Positions 1 through 5,713 of a stretch of 6,253 bases of DNA are shown in pieces. The stretch is taken from positions 1 through 6,253 of the forward strand of contig JANQTK010000227.1 of NCBI GenBank assembly GCA_030731695.1. The letters run 5' to 3'. The stretch is from Polaribacter sp. Its GTDB lineage: Bacteria > Bacteroidota > Bacteroidia > Flavobacteriales > Flavobacteriaceae. A program made the position numbers and the translations under genes. Within the stretch, counting starts at the first letter, position 1. Every line of letters begins with the position of its first letter. The notes below the pieces were generated by a model that did not search any database, was not told the DNA's origin, and was given only the letters and a program-made list of their open reading frames with translations.

Positions 1-581
1 TCTATAATTTGCTGGCAATTGCAGCTACTGCTGAATTATTAGGCCTAGAAAAAATAGAAATTTTAACGATTTTAAGTCAATTAGAAAGTGTAAGTGGTCG
101 TTTTCAATATGTGGTTTCTTCAAATGGAGTCATTGCAATTGTAGATTATGCGCACACTCCAGATGCTTTAAAAAATGTTTTAGAAACCATTAATGATATA
201 AGAACTGGAAACGAAAAAGTGATCACGGTTGTTGGTTGTGGTGGAGATAGAGATGCAACCAAAAGACCCAAAATGGCTCATATTGCTTCGCAATTAAGTC
301 ATCAAGCAATTTTTACTGCAGACAATCCAAGAAGCGAAAATCCTCAAACAATTATTGATGAAATGGAAGCAGGAGTTTCTGCTGAAAATTACAAAAAAAC
401 ACTTTCTATTTTAGATAGAAAACAAGCCATCAAAACTGCTTGCAAATTATCATCACAAGGAGATATTATTCTGATTGCAGGAAAAGGACATGAAAATTAT
501 CAGGAAATAAATGGAATTCGTTCGCATTTTGATGATTTGGAGGAAGTAACCAATTGTTTTAATCAACTAAAAAAGAACTAA
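1..581 (+). CDS. murE: UDP-N-acetylmuramoyl-L-alanyl-D-glutamate--2,6-diaminopimelate ligase, C-terminal part (5' end outside the window)
   Basis: MurE is the cytoplasmic ATP-dependent ligase that adds the third amino acid to UDP-MurNAc-L-Ala-D-Glu. The frame is open from the left edge (first full codon at 3, reading YNLLA) to TAA at 579-581, so about 192 C-terminal residues are visible. Family members are near 490 residues, so roughly 300 residues, including the ATP-binding P-loop and the carbamylated lysine, lie upstream. Visible motifs are the end of the central domain (YNLLAIAATAELLG), VDYAHTPDAL (141-170), GCGGDRDATKRP (about 237-270), DNPRSE (321-338), GKGHE (480-494) and a terminal FDDLEE. 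The DNPR motif is the established signature of meso-diaminopimelate-specific rather than L-lysine-specific MurE, so a DAP-type peptidoglycan is predicted. The TTG at 9 is an internal leucine codon, not a start. mraY begins 1 nt after the stop, indicating co-transcription. Confidence 0.96.
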   Translation, partial: YNLLAIAATAELLGLEKIEILTILSQLESVSGRFQYVVSSNGVIAIVDYAHTPDALKNVLETINDIRTGNEKVITVVGCGGDRDATKRPKMAHIASQLSHQAIFTADNPRSENPQTIIDEMEAGVSAENYKKTLSILDRKQAIKTACKLSSQGDIILIAGKGHENYQEINGIRSHFDDLEEVTNCFNQLKKN

Positions 582-582
582 T

Positions 583-1809
583 ATGCTATATTATTTTTTC
601 CAATATTTAGATAGTCAATTCAATATTCCTGGAGCAGGAGTGTTTCAATTCATCACTTTTAGAGCTGCAGCAGCATTTATTTTATCATTATTGATTTCTG
701 CTATTTATGGAAAAAGAATCATCAATTTTTTAAGAAGACAACAAGTAGGAGAAACCATTAGAGATTTAGGTTTAGAAGGTCAGCAACAAAAATCAGGAAC
801 GCCAACAATGGGTGGAATTATTATCATTTTGGCAACATTAATTCCGGCAGTTTTATTGGCAAAATTGGACAATATTTATGTGATTTTGTTGCTTGTAACA
901 ACTCTTTGGATGGGTTTTATTGGTTTTTTAGATGATTATATCAAAGTTTTCAAAAAGAATAAAGAAGGATTAAAAGGGAAGTTTAAAGTTTTAGGTCAAA
1001 TTGGTTTGGGACTTTTTGTTGGTGTTGTGTTATATTTTAATGAAGATATTACCATAAAAGAAAAATTACCAATTTCTCAACAAATAGAAGTTGAAAACGG
1101 TAAAAAAATCGTTTTTGGAGATGCACATAAATCCACCAAAACCACAATGCCTTTTTTTAAAAACAATGAATTAGATTATGCTGAAGCTTTCCGTTTTTTA
1201 GGAGATGGTTTTGAGAAATTTGGATGGATTATTTTCATTTTTGTGACTGTTTTTATTGTTACCGGAATTTCAAATGGCGCTAATTTAACTGATGGAATTG
1301 ATGGTTTGGCAGCAGGTACATCAGCCATTATTGTGGTCACTTTAGCTGTTTTTGCTTGGGTTTCTGGTAATATCATTTTTGCAGATTATTTAGACGTCAT
1401 GTACATTCCAAATTCAGGAGAAATGACCGTTTTTATTCTTGCTTTTGCAGGAGCTTTGATTGGTTTTTTATGGTATAATACCTATCCAGCTCAAGTTTTT
1501 ATGGGCGATACAGGAAGTTTAACAATTGGAGGAATCATTGCTGTAATTGCAATTGCTGTTCGTAAAGAATTATTGCTTCCGGTTTTAGCAGGCATTTTTG
1601 TGGTTGAAAATCTTTCTGTGATTTTACAAGTTTCATGGTTCAAATACACCAGAAAAAAGTTTGGTGAAGGAAGGCGTATTTTCAAAATGTCTCCTTTGCA
1701 CCATCATTATCAAAAGTTGCAATATCATGAAAGTAAGATTGTAGTTCGCTTTTGGATTGTTGGAATTTTATTAGCCGTTTTTTCAATTGTAACTCTAAAA
1801 CTGAGATAA
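583..1809 (+). CDS. mraY: Phospho-N-acetylmuramoyl-pentapeptide-transferase (lipid I synthase)
   Basis: MraY is the polytopic inner-membrane enzyme that transfers phospho-MurNAc-pentapeptide from UDP to undecaprenyl phosphate, making lipid I. The 408-residue product carries the diagnostic motifs in order: GTPTMGG (72-78), FLDDY with the Asp pair D117/D118, NLTDGIDGLA (234-243), FMGDTGSL (306-313) and PLHHHY (371-376), which is the HHH motif of the family. Many hydrophobic segments fit the usual ten-helix topology. The protein is about 50 residues longer than E. coli MraY (360). The extra length lies mainly at 152-208, a polar stretch after the helix that follows the DD motif, hence probably periplasmic; I recall a similar insertion in other Bacteroidota MraY proteins. 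ATG at 583 is 1 nt after the murE stop and gives a normal N-terminus. The upstream bases are A-rich with no clear Shine-Dalgarno sequence. murF, found between murE and mraY in E. coli, is missing. Confidence 0.97.
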   Translation: MLYYFFQYLDSQFNIPGAGVFQFITFRAAAAFILSLLISAIYGKRIINFLRRQQVGETIRDLGLEGQQQKSGTPTMGGIIIILATLIPAVLLAKLDNIYVILLLVTTLWMGFIGFLDDYIKVFKKNKEGLKGKFKVLGQIGLGLFVGVVLYFNEDITIKEKLPISQQIEVENGKKIVFGDAHKSTKTTMPFFKNNELDYAEAFRFLGDGFEKFGWIIFIFVTVFIVTGISNGANLTDGIDGLAAGTSAIIVVTLAVFAWVSGNIIFADYLDVMYIPNSGEMTVFILAFAGALIGFLWYNTYPAQVFMGDTGSLTIGGIIAVIAIAVRKELLLPVLAGIFVVENLSVILQVSWFKYTRKKFGEGRRIFKMSPLHHHYQKLQYHESKIVVRFWIVGILLAVFSIVTLKLR

Positions 1810-1823
1810 TTAGCCCACCCTAA

Positions 1824-1840
1824 CCCTCCCAAAGGGAGGG
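1824..1840. repeat. Perfect G/C-rich hairpin in the mraY-murD spacer
   Basis: CCCTCCC (1824-1830), AAA loop, GGGAGGG (1834-1840): a perfect 7-bp stem 14 nt after the mraY stop. It is not followed by a T-run on either strand, so it does not look like an intrinsic terminator. It could still slow 3'-5' mRNA decay or attenuate transcription between mraY and murD. It forms the left arm of the inverted motif pair that continues into murD. Confidence 0.75.
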
Positions 1841-1881
1841 AATAAATTGAGAAAAAAATAAAGTAAAAAATTAAATAATAA

Positions 1882-3267
1882 ATGAAGCATCGAGAAACAT
1901 CTGGAAGTAACGTTTTTCCACCTTCGGGGGAAAGGGGGCTTTTGGTTGTTTTAGGAGGAGGAGAAAGTGGCGTTGGTACTGCCATTTTAGGTAAACAAAA
2001 AGGCTTTAATGTTTTTGTTTCTGATGCACGGAATATTGCACAAAAATATAAAGAAGTTCTTTCACATCACGAGATTGATTTTGAGGAAAATCAACACACA
2101 GAAGCTGCTATTTTGAATGCTAGTTTGGTAATGAAAAGTCCAGGAATTCCTGAAAAAGCGCCAATTGTTAAAAAATTATTGGATTTGAAAATTCCTGTGA
2201 TTTCTGAAATTGAATTTGCTGGTCAATTTACAAACGCAACTATTGTTGGCATTACCGGTTCAAATGGAAAAACTACAACCACTATGTTAACTCATCATAT
2301 TCTAAAAAATGCGGGATTGAATGTTGGAATGGGAGGCAACATTGGAAAAAGTTTTGCGCAATTAGTTGCAGAAGAAAGTTTTGAAAATTATGTGTTGGAG
2401 TTGAGTAGTTTTCAATTAGATGGGGTTGAAAATTTTAACAGTCATATTGCGATCATAACCAATATTACACCCGATCATTTAGATAGATATGAGTATGATT
2501 TTAACAAGTACATCGCTTCTAAATTTAGGATTACAAAAAATCAAACAGCAAATGATTATTTGATTTATGATGCTGATAATGATGCTATAAATCAATGGTT
2601 GCAAACCAATACAACAAAAGCAAAATTGGTTCCTTTTTCTATAGAAAAAGAACTCGAATTTGGTGCTTTTTTAAAAAATAATATACTAACAATCAACATA
2701 CAAAAAGAAACATTTACTATGCCATTAACAGGGTTAACATTGAAAGGAAAACACAATACAAAAAATGCGATGGCTGCAACTTTGGCAGCACAATTATTGA
2801 AAGTTAGAAAAGATTTTATCAAAGAAAGTTTAGAGAATTTTGAGGGTGCAGAGCATCGTTTGGAATTTGTTGCAAAAATCAATGGAGTTGAATATATCAA
2901 TGATTCTAAAGCAACCAATGTGAACTCCGTTTTTTATGCCTTAGAATGTATGGACAAAACTACAATTTGGATTGTAGGAGGTGTTGATAAAGGAAATGAC
3001 TACACTGATTTGTTGCCTTTGGTTCGTGAAAAAGTAAAAGCGATTGTTTGTTTGGGTGTTGATAATGAAAAAATTAAAGACACTTTTGGAAGTGTAGTTG
3101 ATATCATCGTAGAAACTGCAGGTGCAGAAGAAGCAGTGAAAGTAGCGCAAAAATTATCAGAAAAAGGAGAACTTGTTTTGTTATCTCCTGCTTGTGCAAG
3201 TTTCGATTTGTTCGAGAATTACGAAGACAGAGGACGTCAGTTTAAAAATGCAGTAAAAAACTTGTAA
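1882..3267 (+). CDS. murD: UDP-N-acetylmuramoyl-L-alanine--D-glutamate ligase with an unusual N-terminal extension
   Basis: MurD is the cytoplasmic Mur ligase that adds D-glutamate to UDP-MurNAc-L-Ala using ATP. Motifs in the 461-residue product are the N-terminal nucleotide-sugar fold VVLGGGESG (22-30), SPGIP (86-90), the P-loop GSNGKTT (126-132), GGNIG (151-155), ELSSFQL (173-179), ITPDHLDR (195-202), the probable carbamylated lysine K214 in ASKFRI, KGKHNTKNA (288-296), EHRLEFV (324-330), NDSKATN (340-346), GGVDKG (366-371) and SPACASFD (435-442). ATG at 1882 directly follows two in-frame TAA codons, so the frame cannot extend upstream. Flavobacterial MurD proteins, as I recall them, start MK(R)LVVLGGG; here residues 3-19 (HRETSGSNVFPPSGERG) lie between MK and LLVVLGGG and are encoded largely by repeat-like DNA. 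Without them the length is 444, normal for the family. TTG at 1942 (residue 21) is an alternative start that would omit the extension. All core motifs are intact, so the enzyme should be functional. Confidence 0.95.
   Translation: MKHRETSGSNVFPPSGERGLLVVLGGGESGVGTAILGKQKGFNVFVSDARNIAQKYKEVLSHHEIDFEENQHTEAAILNASLVMKSPGIPEKAPIVKKLLDLKIPVISEIEFAGQFTNATIVGITGSNGKTTTTMLTHHILKNAGLNVGMGGNIGKSFAQLVAEESFENYVLELSSFQLDGVENFNSHIAIITNITPDHLDRYEYDFNKYIASKFRITKNQTANDYLIYDADNDAINQWLQTNTTKAKLVPFSIEKELEFGAFLKNNILTINIQKETFTMPLTGLTLKGKHNTKNAMAATLAAQLLKVRKDFIKESLENFEGAEHRLEFVAKINGVEYINDSKATNVNSVFYALECMDKTTIWIVGGVDKGNDYTDLLPLVREKVKAIVCLGVDNEKIKDTFGSVVDIIVETAGAEEAVKVAQKLSEKGELVLLSPACASFDLFENYEDRGRQFKNAVKNL
1915..1933 (+). 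repeat. C(UUCG)G tetraloop hairpin inside the 5' coding region of murD
   Basis: TTTCC (1915-1919) and CC (1921-1922) pair with GG (1927-1928) and GGAAA (1929-1933) around a TTCG loop, with A1920 bulged. C(UUCG)G is a well-known extra-stable RNA tetraloop. The hairpin starts 33 nt after the A of the murD ATG, so in mRNA it could affect early translation or, by exposing TTG 1942, start choice. It forms the right arm of the inverted motif pair. The fold is seen directly; any effect is inference. Confidence 0.65.
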
Positions 3268-3301
3268 ACAAAAAATAATTACTTACGGAATAATATATTT
3301 C

Positions 3302-3343
3302 CACTAAACACTAAACACTAAACACTAAACACTAAACACTAAA
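3302..3343. repeat. Heptanucleotide tandem repeat, six perfect copies of CACTAAA, upstream of ftsW
   Basis: Six uninterrupted copies of CACTAAA fill 42 nt of the 85-nt murD-ftsW spacer and end 9 nt before the ftsW TTG start; the spacer then continues as A/T-only sequence into TTG. Each copy contains TAA, so the array cannot be translated in the ftsW frame and would not act as an in-frame phase switch. Slippage would instead alter the length of the leader between murD and ftsW by 7-nt steps. Heptamer arrays of this kind are, from memory, common between genes in flavobacteria and cyanobacteria. Confidence 0.92.
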
Positions 3344-3352
3344 AATTAAAAA

Positions 3353-4543
3353 TTGAAAACCATTTTAAAACACATACAAGGTGATAAAGCAATTTGGGCA
3401 ATTGTTGCAGTTTTGGCAATTTGCTCTTTTATGCCTGTTTATAGCGCAAGTACAAACTTGGTGTATGTTGTTGGAACAGGTGGTTCTACTTTTGGATATT
3501 TATTAAAACACATGATGTTATTACTCATGGGTTTTGCCATCATTTATGGAATTCATAAAATTCCGTATAGATACTTTTCTGGAGGATCTTTGTTAATGTT
3601 ACCAATCGTAATTGTACTGTTAATCTTTACGTTATCTCAAGGAAATACGATTGGTGGAGCCAATGCAAGTAGATGGATTCGAATTCCATTTGTTGGCATT
3701 GGTTTTCAAACTTCCACATTAGCAGGATTGGTTTTAATGGTATATGTGGCAAGATATTTAGCGAAAAATAAAGAAAAGGTAATTAGTTTAAAAGAGAGTT
3801 TGTTGACACTTTGGCTGCCAATTGCACTTGTTTTAATATTGATTTTACCTGCAAATTTTTCCACAACAGCTATCATTTTTGTGATGATTTTAATGCTGTG
3901 TTTTGTAGGTGGTTATCCAACAAAATATTTGGGATTAATTCTTGGAATTGGAGTGATTGCATTGGTGTTTTTTATTTTGATAGCCAAAGCATTTCCTGAT
4001 GCAATGCCCAATAGAGTGCAAACTTGGCAAAGCAGAATTGAAAATTTTTCTGATGAAGATGGCAAAGATGCTTATCAAGTAGAAAAAGCAAAAATTGCCA
4101 TTGCTACAGGAGGTTTAGCTGGTGTAGGTCCAGGAAAAAGTGTACAAAAAAACTTTTTACCTCAGTCAACGTCCGATTTTATCTTTGCTATTATTGCTGA
4201 AGAATATGGTTTAATTGGCAGTGTTTTTATCTTGTTTATTTACTTTTTGTTGCTTTTCCGAATTTTTATTGTGGTCAAAAAAACCAAAACCATATTTGGG
4301 TCTTTATTGGTTGTGGGAGTTGGAATACCCATCATTTTTCAAGCTTGTATCAACATGGCTGTTGCAACCAATTTATTTCCAGTTACAGGACAAACATTAC
4401 CATTGATTAGTAGCGGAGGAACATCAATTTGGATGACTTGTTTTGCACTTGGAATGATTTTAAGTGTAAGCGCATCAAAAGAGGAAACAGAAGAAGATAT
4501 TTTAGAAGATAACCCTTTAGATATTTTGCATGAAACAATATAA
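3353..4543 (+). CDS. ftsW: Septal peptidoglycan glycosyltransferase of the SEDS family
   Basis: FtsW is the divisome SEDS protein that polymerises lipid II into glycan strands, working with the class B transpeptidase FtsI. The 396-residue product is strongly hydrophobic with about ten membrane segments, an N-terminal cytoplasmic stretch (IQGDKAIW, 8-15) and a short acidic C-terminal tail (about 376-396). SEDS motifs are GANASRWIRI (102-111), ATGGLAGVGPGKS (251-263), LPQSTSDFIFAIIAEEYG (269-286) and LFPVTGQTLPLISSGGTS (341-358). D275 in TSDFIFA aligns with the essential periplasmic Asp of E. coli FtsW (D297). FtsW is preferred to RodA because of its position between murD and murG and its close match to the E. 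coli FtsW LPEAHTDFIFA region. The start is TTG at 3353: an in-frame TAA at 3347-3349 excludes anything earlier, and the next in-frame ATG (residue 27) would remove most of the first membrane segment. No Shine-Dalgarno sequence is visible. Confidence 0.95.
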   Translation: MKTILKHIQGDKAIWAIVAVLAICSFMPVYSASTNLVYVVGTGGSTFGYLLKHMMLLLMGFAIIYGIHKIPYRYFSGGSLLMLPIVIVLLIFTLSQGNTIGGANASRWIRIPFVGIGFQTSTLAGLVLMVYVARYLAKNKEKVISLKESLLTLWLPIALVLILILPANFSTTAIIFVMILMLCFVGGYPTKYLGLILGIGVIALVFFILIAKAFPDAMPNRVQTWQSRIENFSDEDGKDAYQVEKAKIAIATGGLAGVGPGKSVQKNFLPQSTSDFIFAIIAEEYGLIGSVFILFIYFLLLFRIFIVVKKTKTIFGSLLVVGVGIPIIFQACINMAVATNLFPVTGQTLPLISSGGTSIWMTCFALGMILSVSASKEETEEDILEDNPLDILHETI

Positions 4544-4569
4544 TCTAAAAATAAAATCATTAAATGGGA

Positions 4570-4591
4570 TGTTACATAATATTGTTACATA
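4570..4591. repeat. 9-bp direct repeat TGTTACATA in the ftsW-murG spacer
   Basis: TGTTACATA occurs at 4570-4578 and again at 4583-4591, start to start 13 nt, about 30 nt before the murG ATG. The 78-nt spacer is otherwise AT-rich and featureless. The pair could be a binding site for a regulator or a chance or slippage duplication; there is no clear Bacteroidota-type -33/-7 promoter (TTTG / TAnnTTTG) beside it. No function is assigned. Confidence 0.5.
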
Positions 4592-4621
4592 TAAACGATT
4601 TCTAAAAATAGTAAAGTCTAT

Positions 4622-5713
4622 ATGAAACAATATAATATTTTAATTTCTGGAGGAGGAACAGGAGGTCACATTTATCCTGCAATTGCCATTGCAAACGAGA
4701 TAAAAGTGCGTTTTCCTGATGCTAAATTCTTATTTGTTGGTGCAAAAGACAAAATGGAAATGGAAAAAATTCCACAAGCAGGCTATGAAATTAAAGGATT
4801 GTGGATTTCTGGAATTCAACGCAAACAATTGGCAAGCAACCTTTCTTTTCCGTTTAAAATGATGAGTAGTTTGTGGCGCGCAAAACGAATTATTGATACG
4901 TTTAAACCAGATATTGCAATTGGTACAGGAGGTTTTGCAAGCGGACCAACATTAATCATGGCCAACAGAAAAGGAATTCCTACGTTGATTCAAGAACAAA
5001 ATTCGTTTCCAGGAATTACCAATAAATATTTAGCAAAAAAAGCAATTAAAATTTGTGTTGCTTATGACAATTTAGAACGCTTTTTTCCTTCATCAAAAAT
5101 CATAAAAACAGGAAATCCTGTTCGTCAAGATTTGTTGACAATTCATACGAAAGTAAAAGAAGCTCAAAATTTTTTCAACTTAGATAAATCAAAAAAGACC
5201 ATTTTAATTTTAGGAGGAAGTTTAGGAGCAAGAAAAATAAACCAACTAATTGAAAACAATTTGGCTTTCTTTAAAAAACAAGAAGTTCAATTGATTTGGC
5301 AATGTGGCAAATTGTATTTTGAAGATTATAAAAAATATGATTCCTTAGAAAATGTGCAAGTGCACCAATTCATCAATAGAATGGATTTGGCTTACGCTGC
5401 TGCAAATATCATTATTTCAAGAGCAGGTGCAAGTTCGGTTTCAGAATTGTGTATTGTGGGCAAACCAGTAATTTTTATTCCATCTCCCAATGTTGCAGAA
5501 GATCATCAAACAAAAAATGCCAAAGCAATTGTTGATAAACACGCCGCAATTTTACTGAAAGAAGAGGAGTTAGAAACGTTTCCAATTGTTTTTGAAACGC
5601 TTATTAAAGATAAAGGAAAACAAGAACATTTGTCTGAAAACATCAAAGAATTGGCATTGCCAAAAGCAACAACTGATATCGTTAACGAAATTGAAAAATT
5701 ATTAAAAAAGTGA
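4622..5713 (+). CDS. murG: UDP-N-acetylglucosamine--N-acetylmuramyl-(pentapeptide) pyrophosphoryl-undecaprenol N-acetylglucosamine transferase
   Basis: MurG is the GT28-family glycosyltransferase at the inner face of the membrane that adds GlcNAc from UDP-GlcNAc to lipid I, giving lipid II. The 363-residue length is typical. The N-terminal Rossmann half carries the glycine-rich loop GGGTGGH (10-16, with the conserved His at 16), GTGGFASGPT (101-110) and IQEQNSFPG (123-131). The C-terminal UDP-GlcNAc-binding half carries GNPVR (164-168), GGSLGA (198-203), SRAGASSVSEL (266-276) and a PSPN...DHQTKNA block (288-300) with Q296. Position 124 is Gln where E. coli has His in HEQN; I recall Gln as usual in Bacteroidota. 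ATG at 4622 yields the normal start MKQYNILISGGGTGG with no Shine-Dalgarno sequence. The stop TGA (5711-5713) overlaps the murC GTG, so translation of the two is probably coupled. Confidence 0.97.
   Translation: MKQYNILISGGGTGGHIYPAIAIANEIKVRFPDAKFLFVGAKDKMEMEKIPQAGYEIKGLWISGIQRKQLASNLSFPFKMMSSLWRAKRIIDTFKPDIAIGTGGFASGPTLIMANRKGIPTLIQEQNSFPGITNKYLAKKAIKICVAYDNLERFFPSSKIIKTGNPVRQDLLTIHTKVKEAQNFFNLDKSKKTILILGGSLGARKINQLIENNLAFFKKQEVQLIWQCGKLYFEDYKKYDSLENVQVHQFINRMDLAYAAANIIISRAGASSVSELCIVGKPVIFIPSPNVAEDHQTKNAKAIVDKHAAILLKEEELETFPIVFETLIKDKGKQEHLSENIKELALPKATTDIVNEIEKLLKK
5710..5713 (+). other. murG/murC start-stop overlap (GTGA)
   Basis: The murC start GTG (5710-5712) and murG stop TGA (5711-5713) share a GTGA tetranucleotide. 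Such overlaps typically give translational coupling by re-initiation. There is no Shine-Dalgarno sequence in the A-rich bases before the GTG, which supports dependence on ribosomes finishing murG. Confidence 0.85.

Larger units (their letters stand above)
1812..1940. repeat. Inverted pair of G/C-rich palindromic motifs (REP/BIME- or MITE-like element), running into the start of murD
   Basis: The left end begins AGCCC (1812-1816) and continues into the palindrome CCCTCCC-AAA-GGGAGGG. The right end, read on the - strand from 1940, begins AGCCCCC and continues into CCCCCGAAGG followed by GGAAAA. The two ends are recognisable inverted variants of one motif, around an AT-rich centre that contains the murD start codon. 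Their base composition contrasts sharply with the AT-rich surroundings. No transposase is encoded and I see no target-site duplication. Similar G/C-rich palindromes are, from memory, scattered between genes in flavobacterial genomes. Calling this one mobile unit, rather than two independent small insertions, is inference. Confidence 0.55.

Noticed and set aside
1824..1845. Intrinsic terminator after mraY
   Set aside because: The G/C-rich stem is not followed by a T-run on the + strand (the bases after it are AATAAATTGAG) nor on the - strand, and it sits inside an operon of pathway partners.
1725..1985. Minus-strand open frame of 86 codons across the mraY-murD junction
   Set aside because: It is antisense to mraY and murD, gains its openness from the C-rich repeat, and its product (a proline/glycine-rich start and a Phe/Tyr-rich middle) resembles no family I know.
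2141..2152. Perfect 12-bp palindrome CAGGAATTCCTG
   Set aside because: It lies in the murD codons for the conserved SPGIPE motif and is explained by coding constraint; nothing around it suggests a site.
2592..3150. Minus-strand open frames of 69-108 codons inside murD
   Set aside because: They are shadows of a fully recognisable murD reading frame, with no start-site or family support.
3263..3301. Bacteroidota-type promoter before ftsW: TTG at 3263 and TATATTTC at 3294
   Set aside because: The -7 element has a mismatch at its final G and the spacing is about 28 nt, well beyond the usual range; the -33 element is only TTG.
3811..4406. Short + strand open frames in another phase inside ftsW (62 and 63 codons)
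   Set aside because: They lie wholly inside ftsW, whose motifs are intact, and the Cys/Phe/Trp-rich products are typical of out-of-frame translation of membrane-protein DNA.
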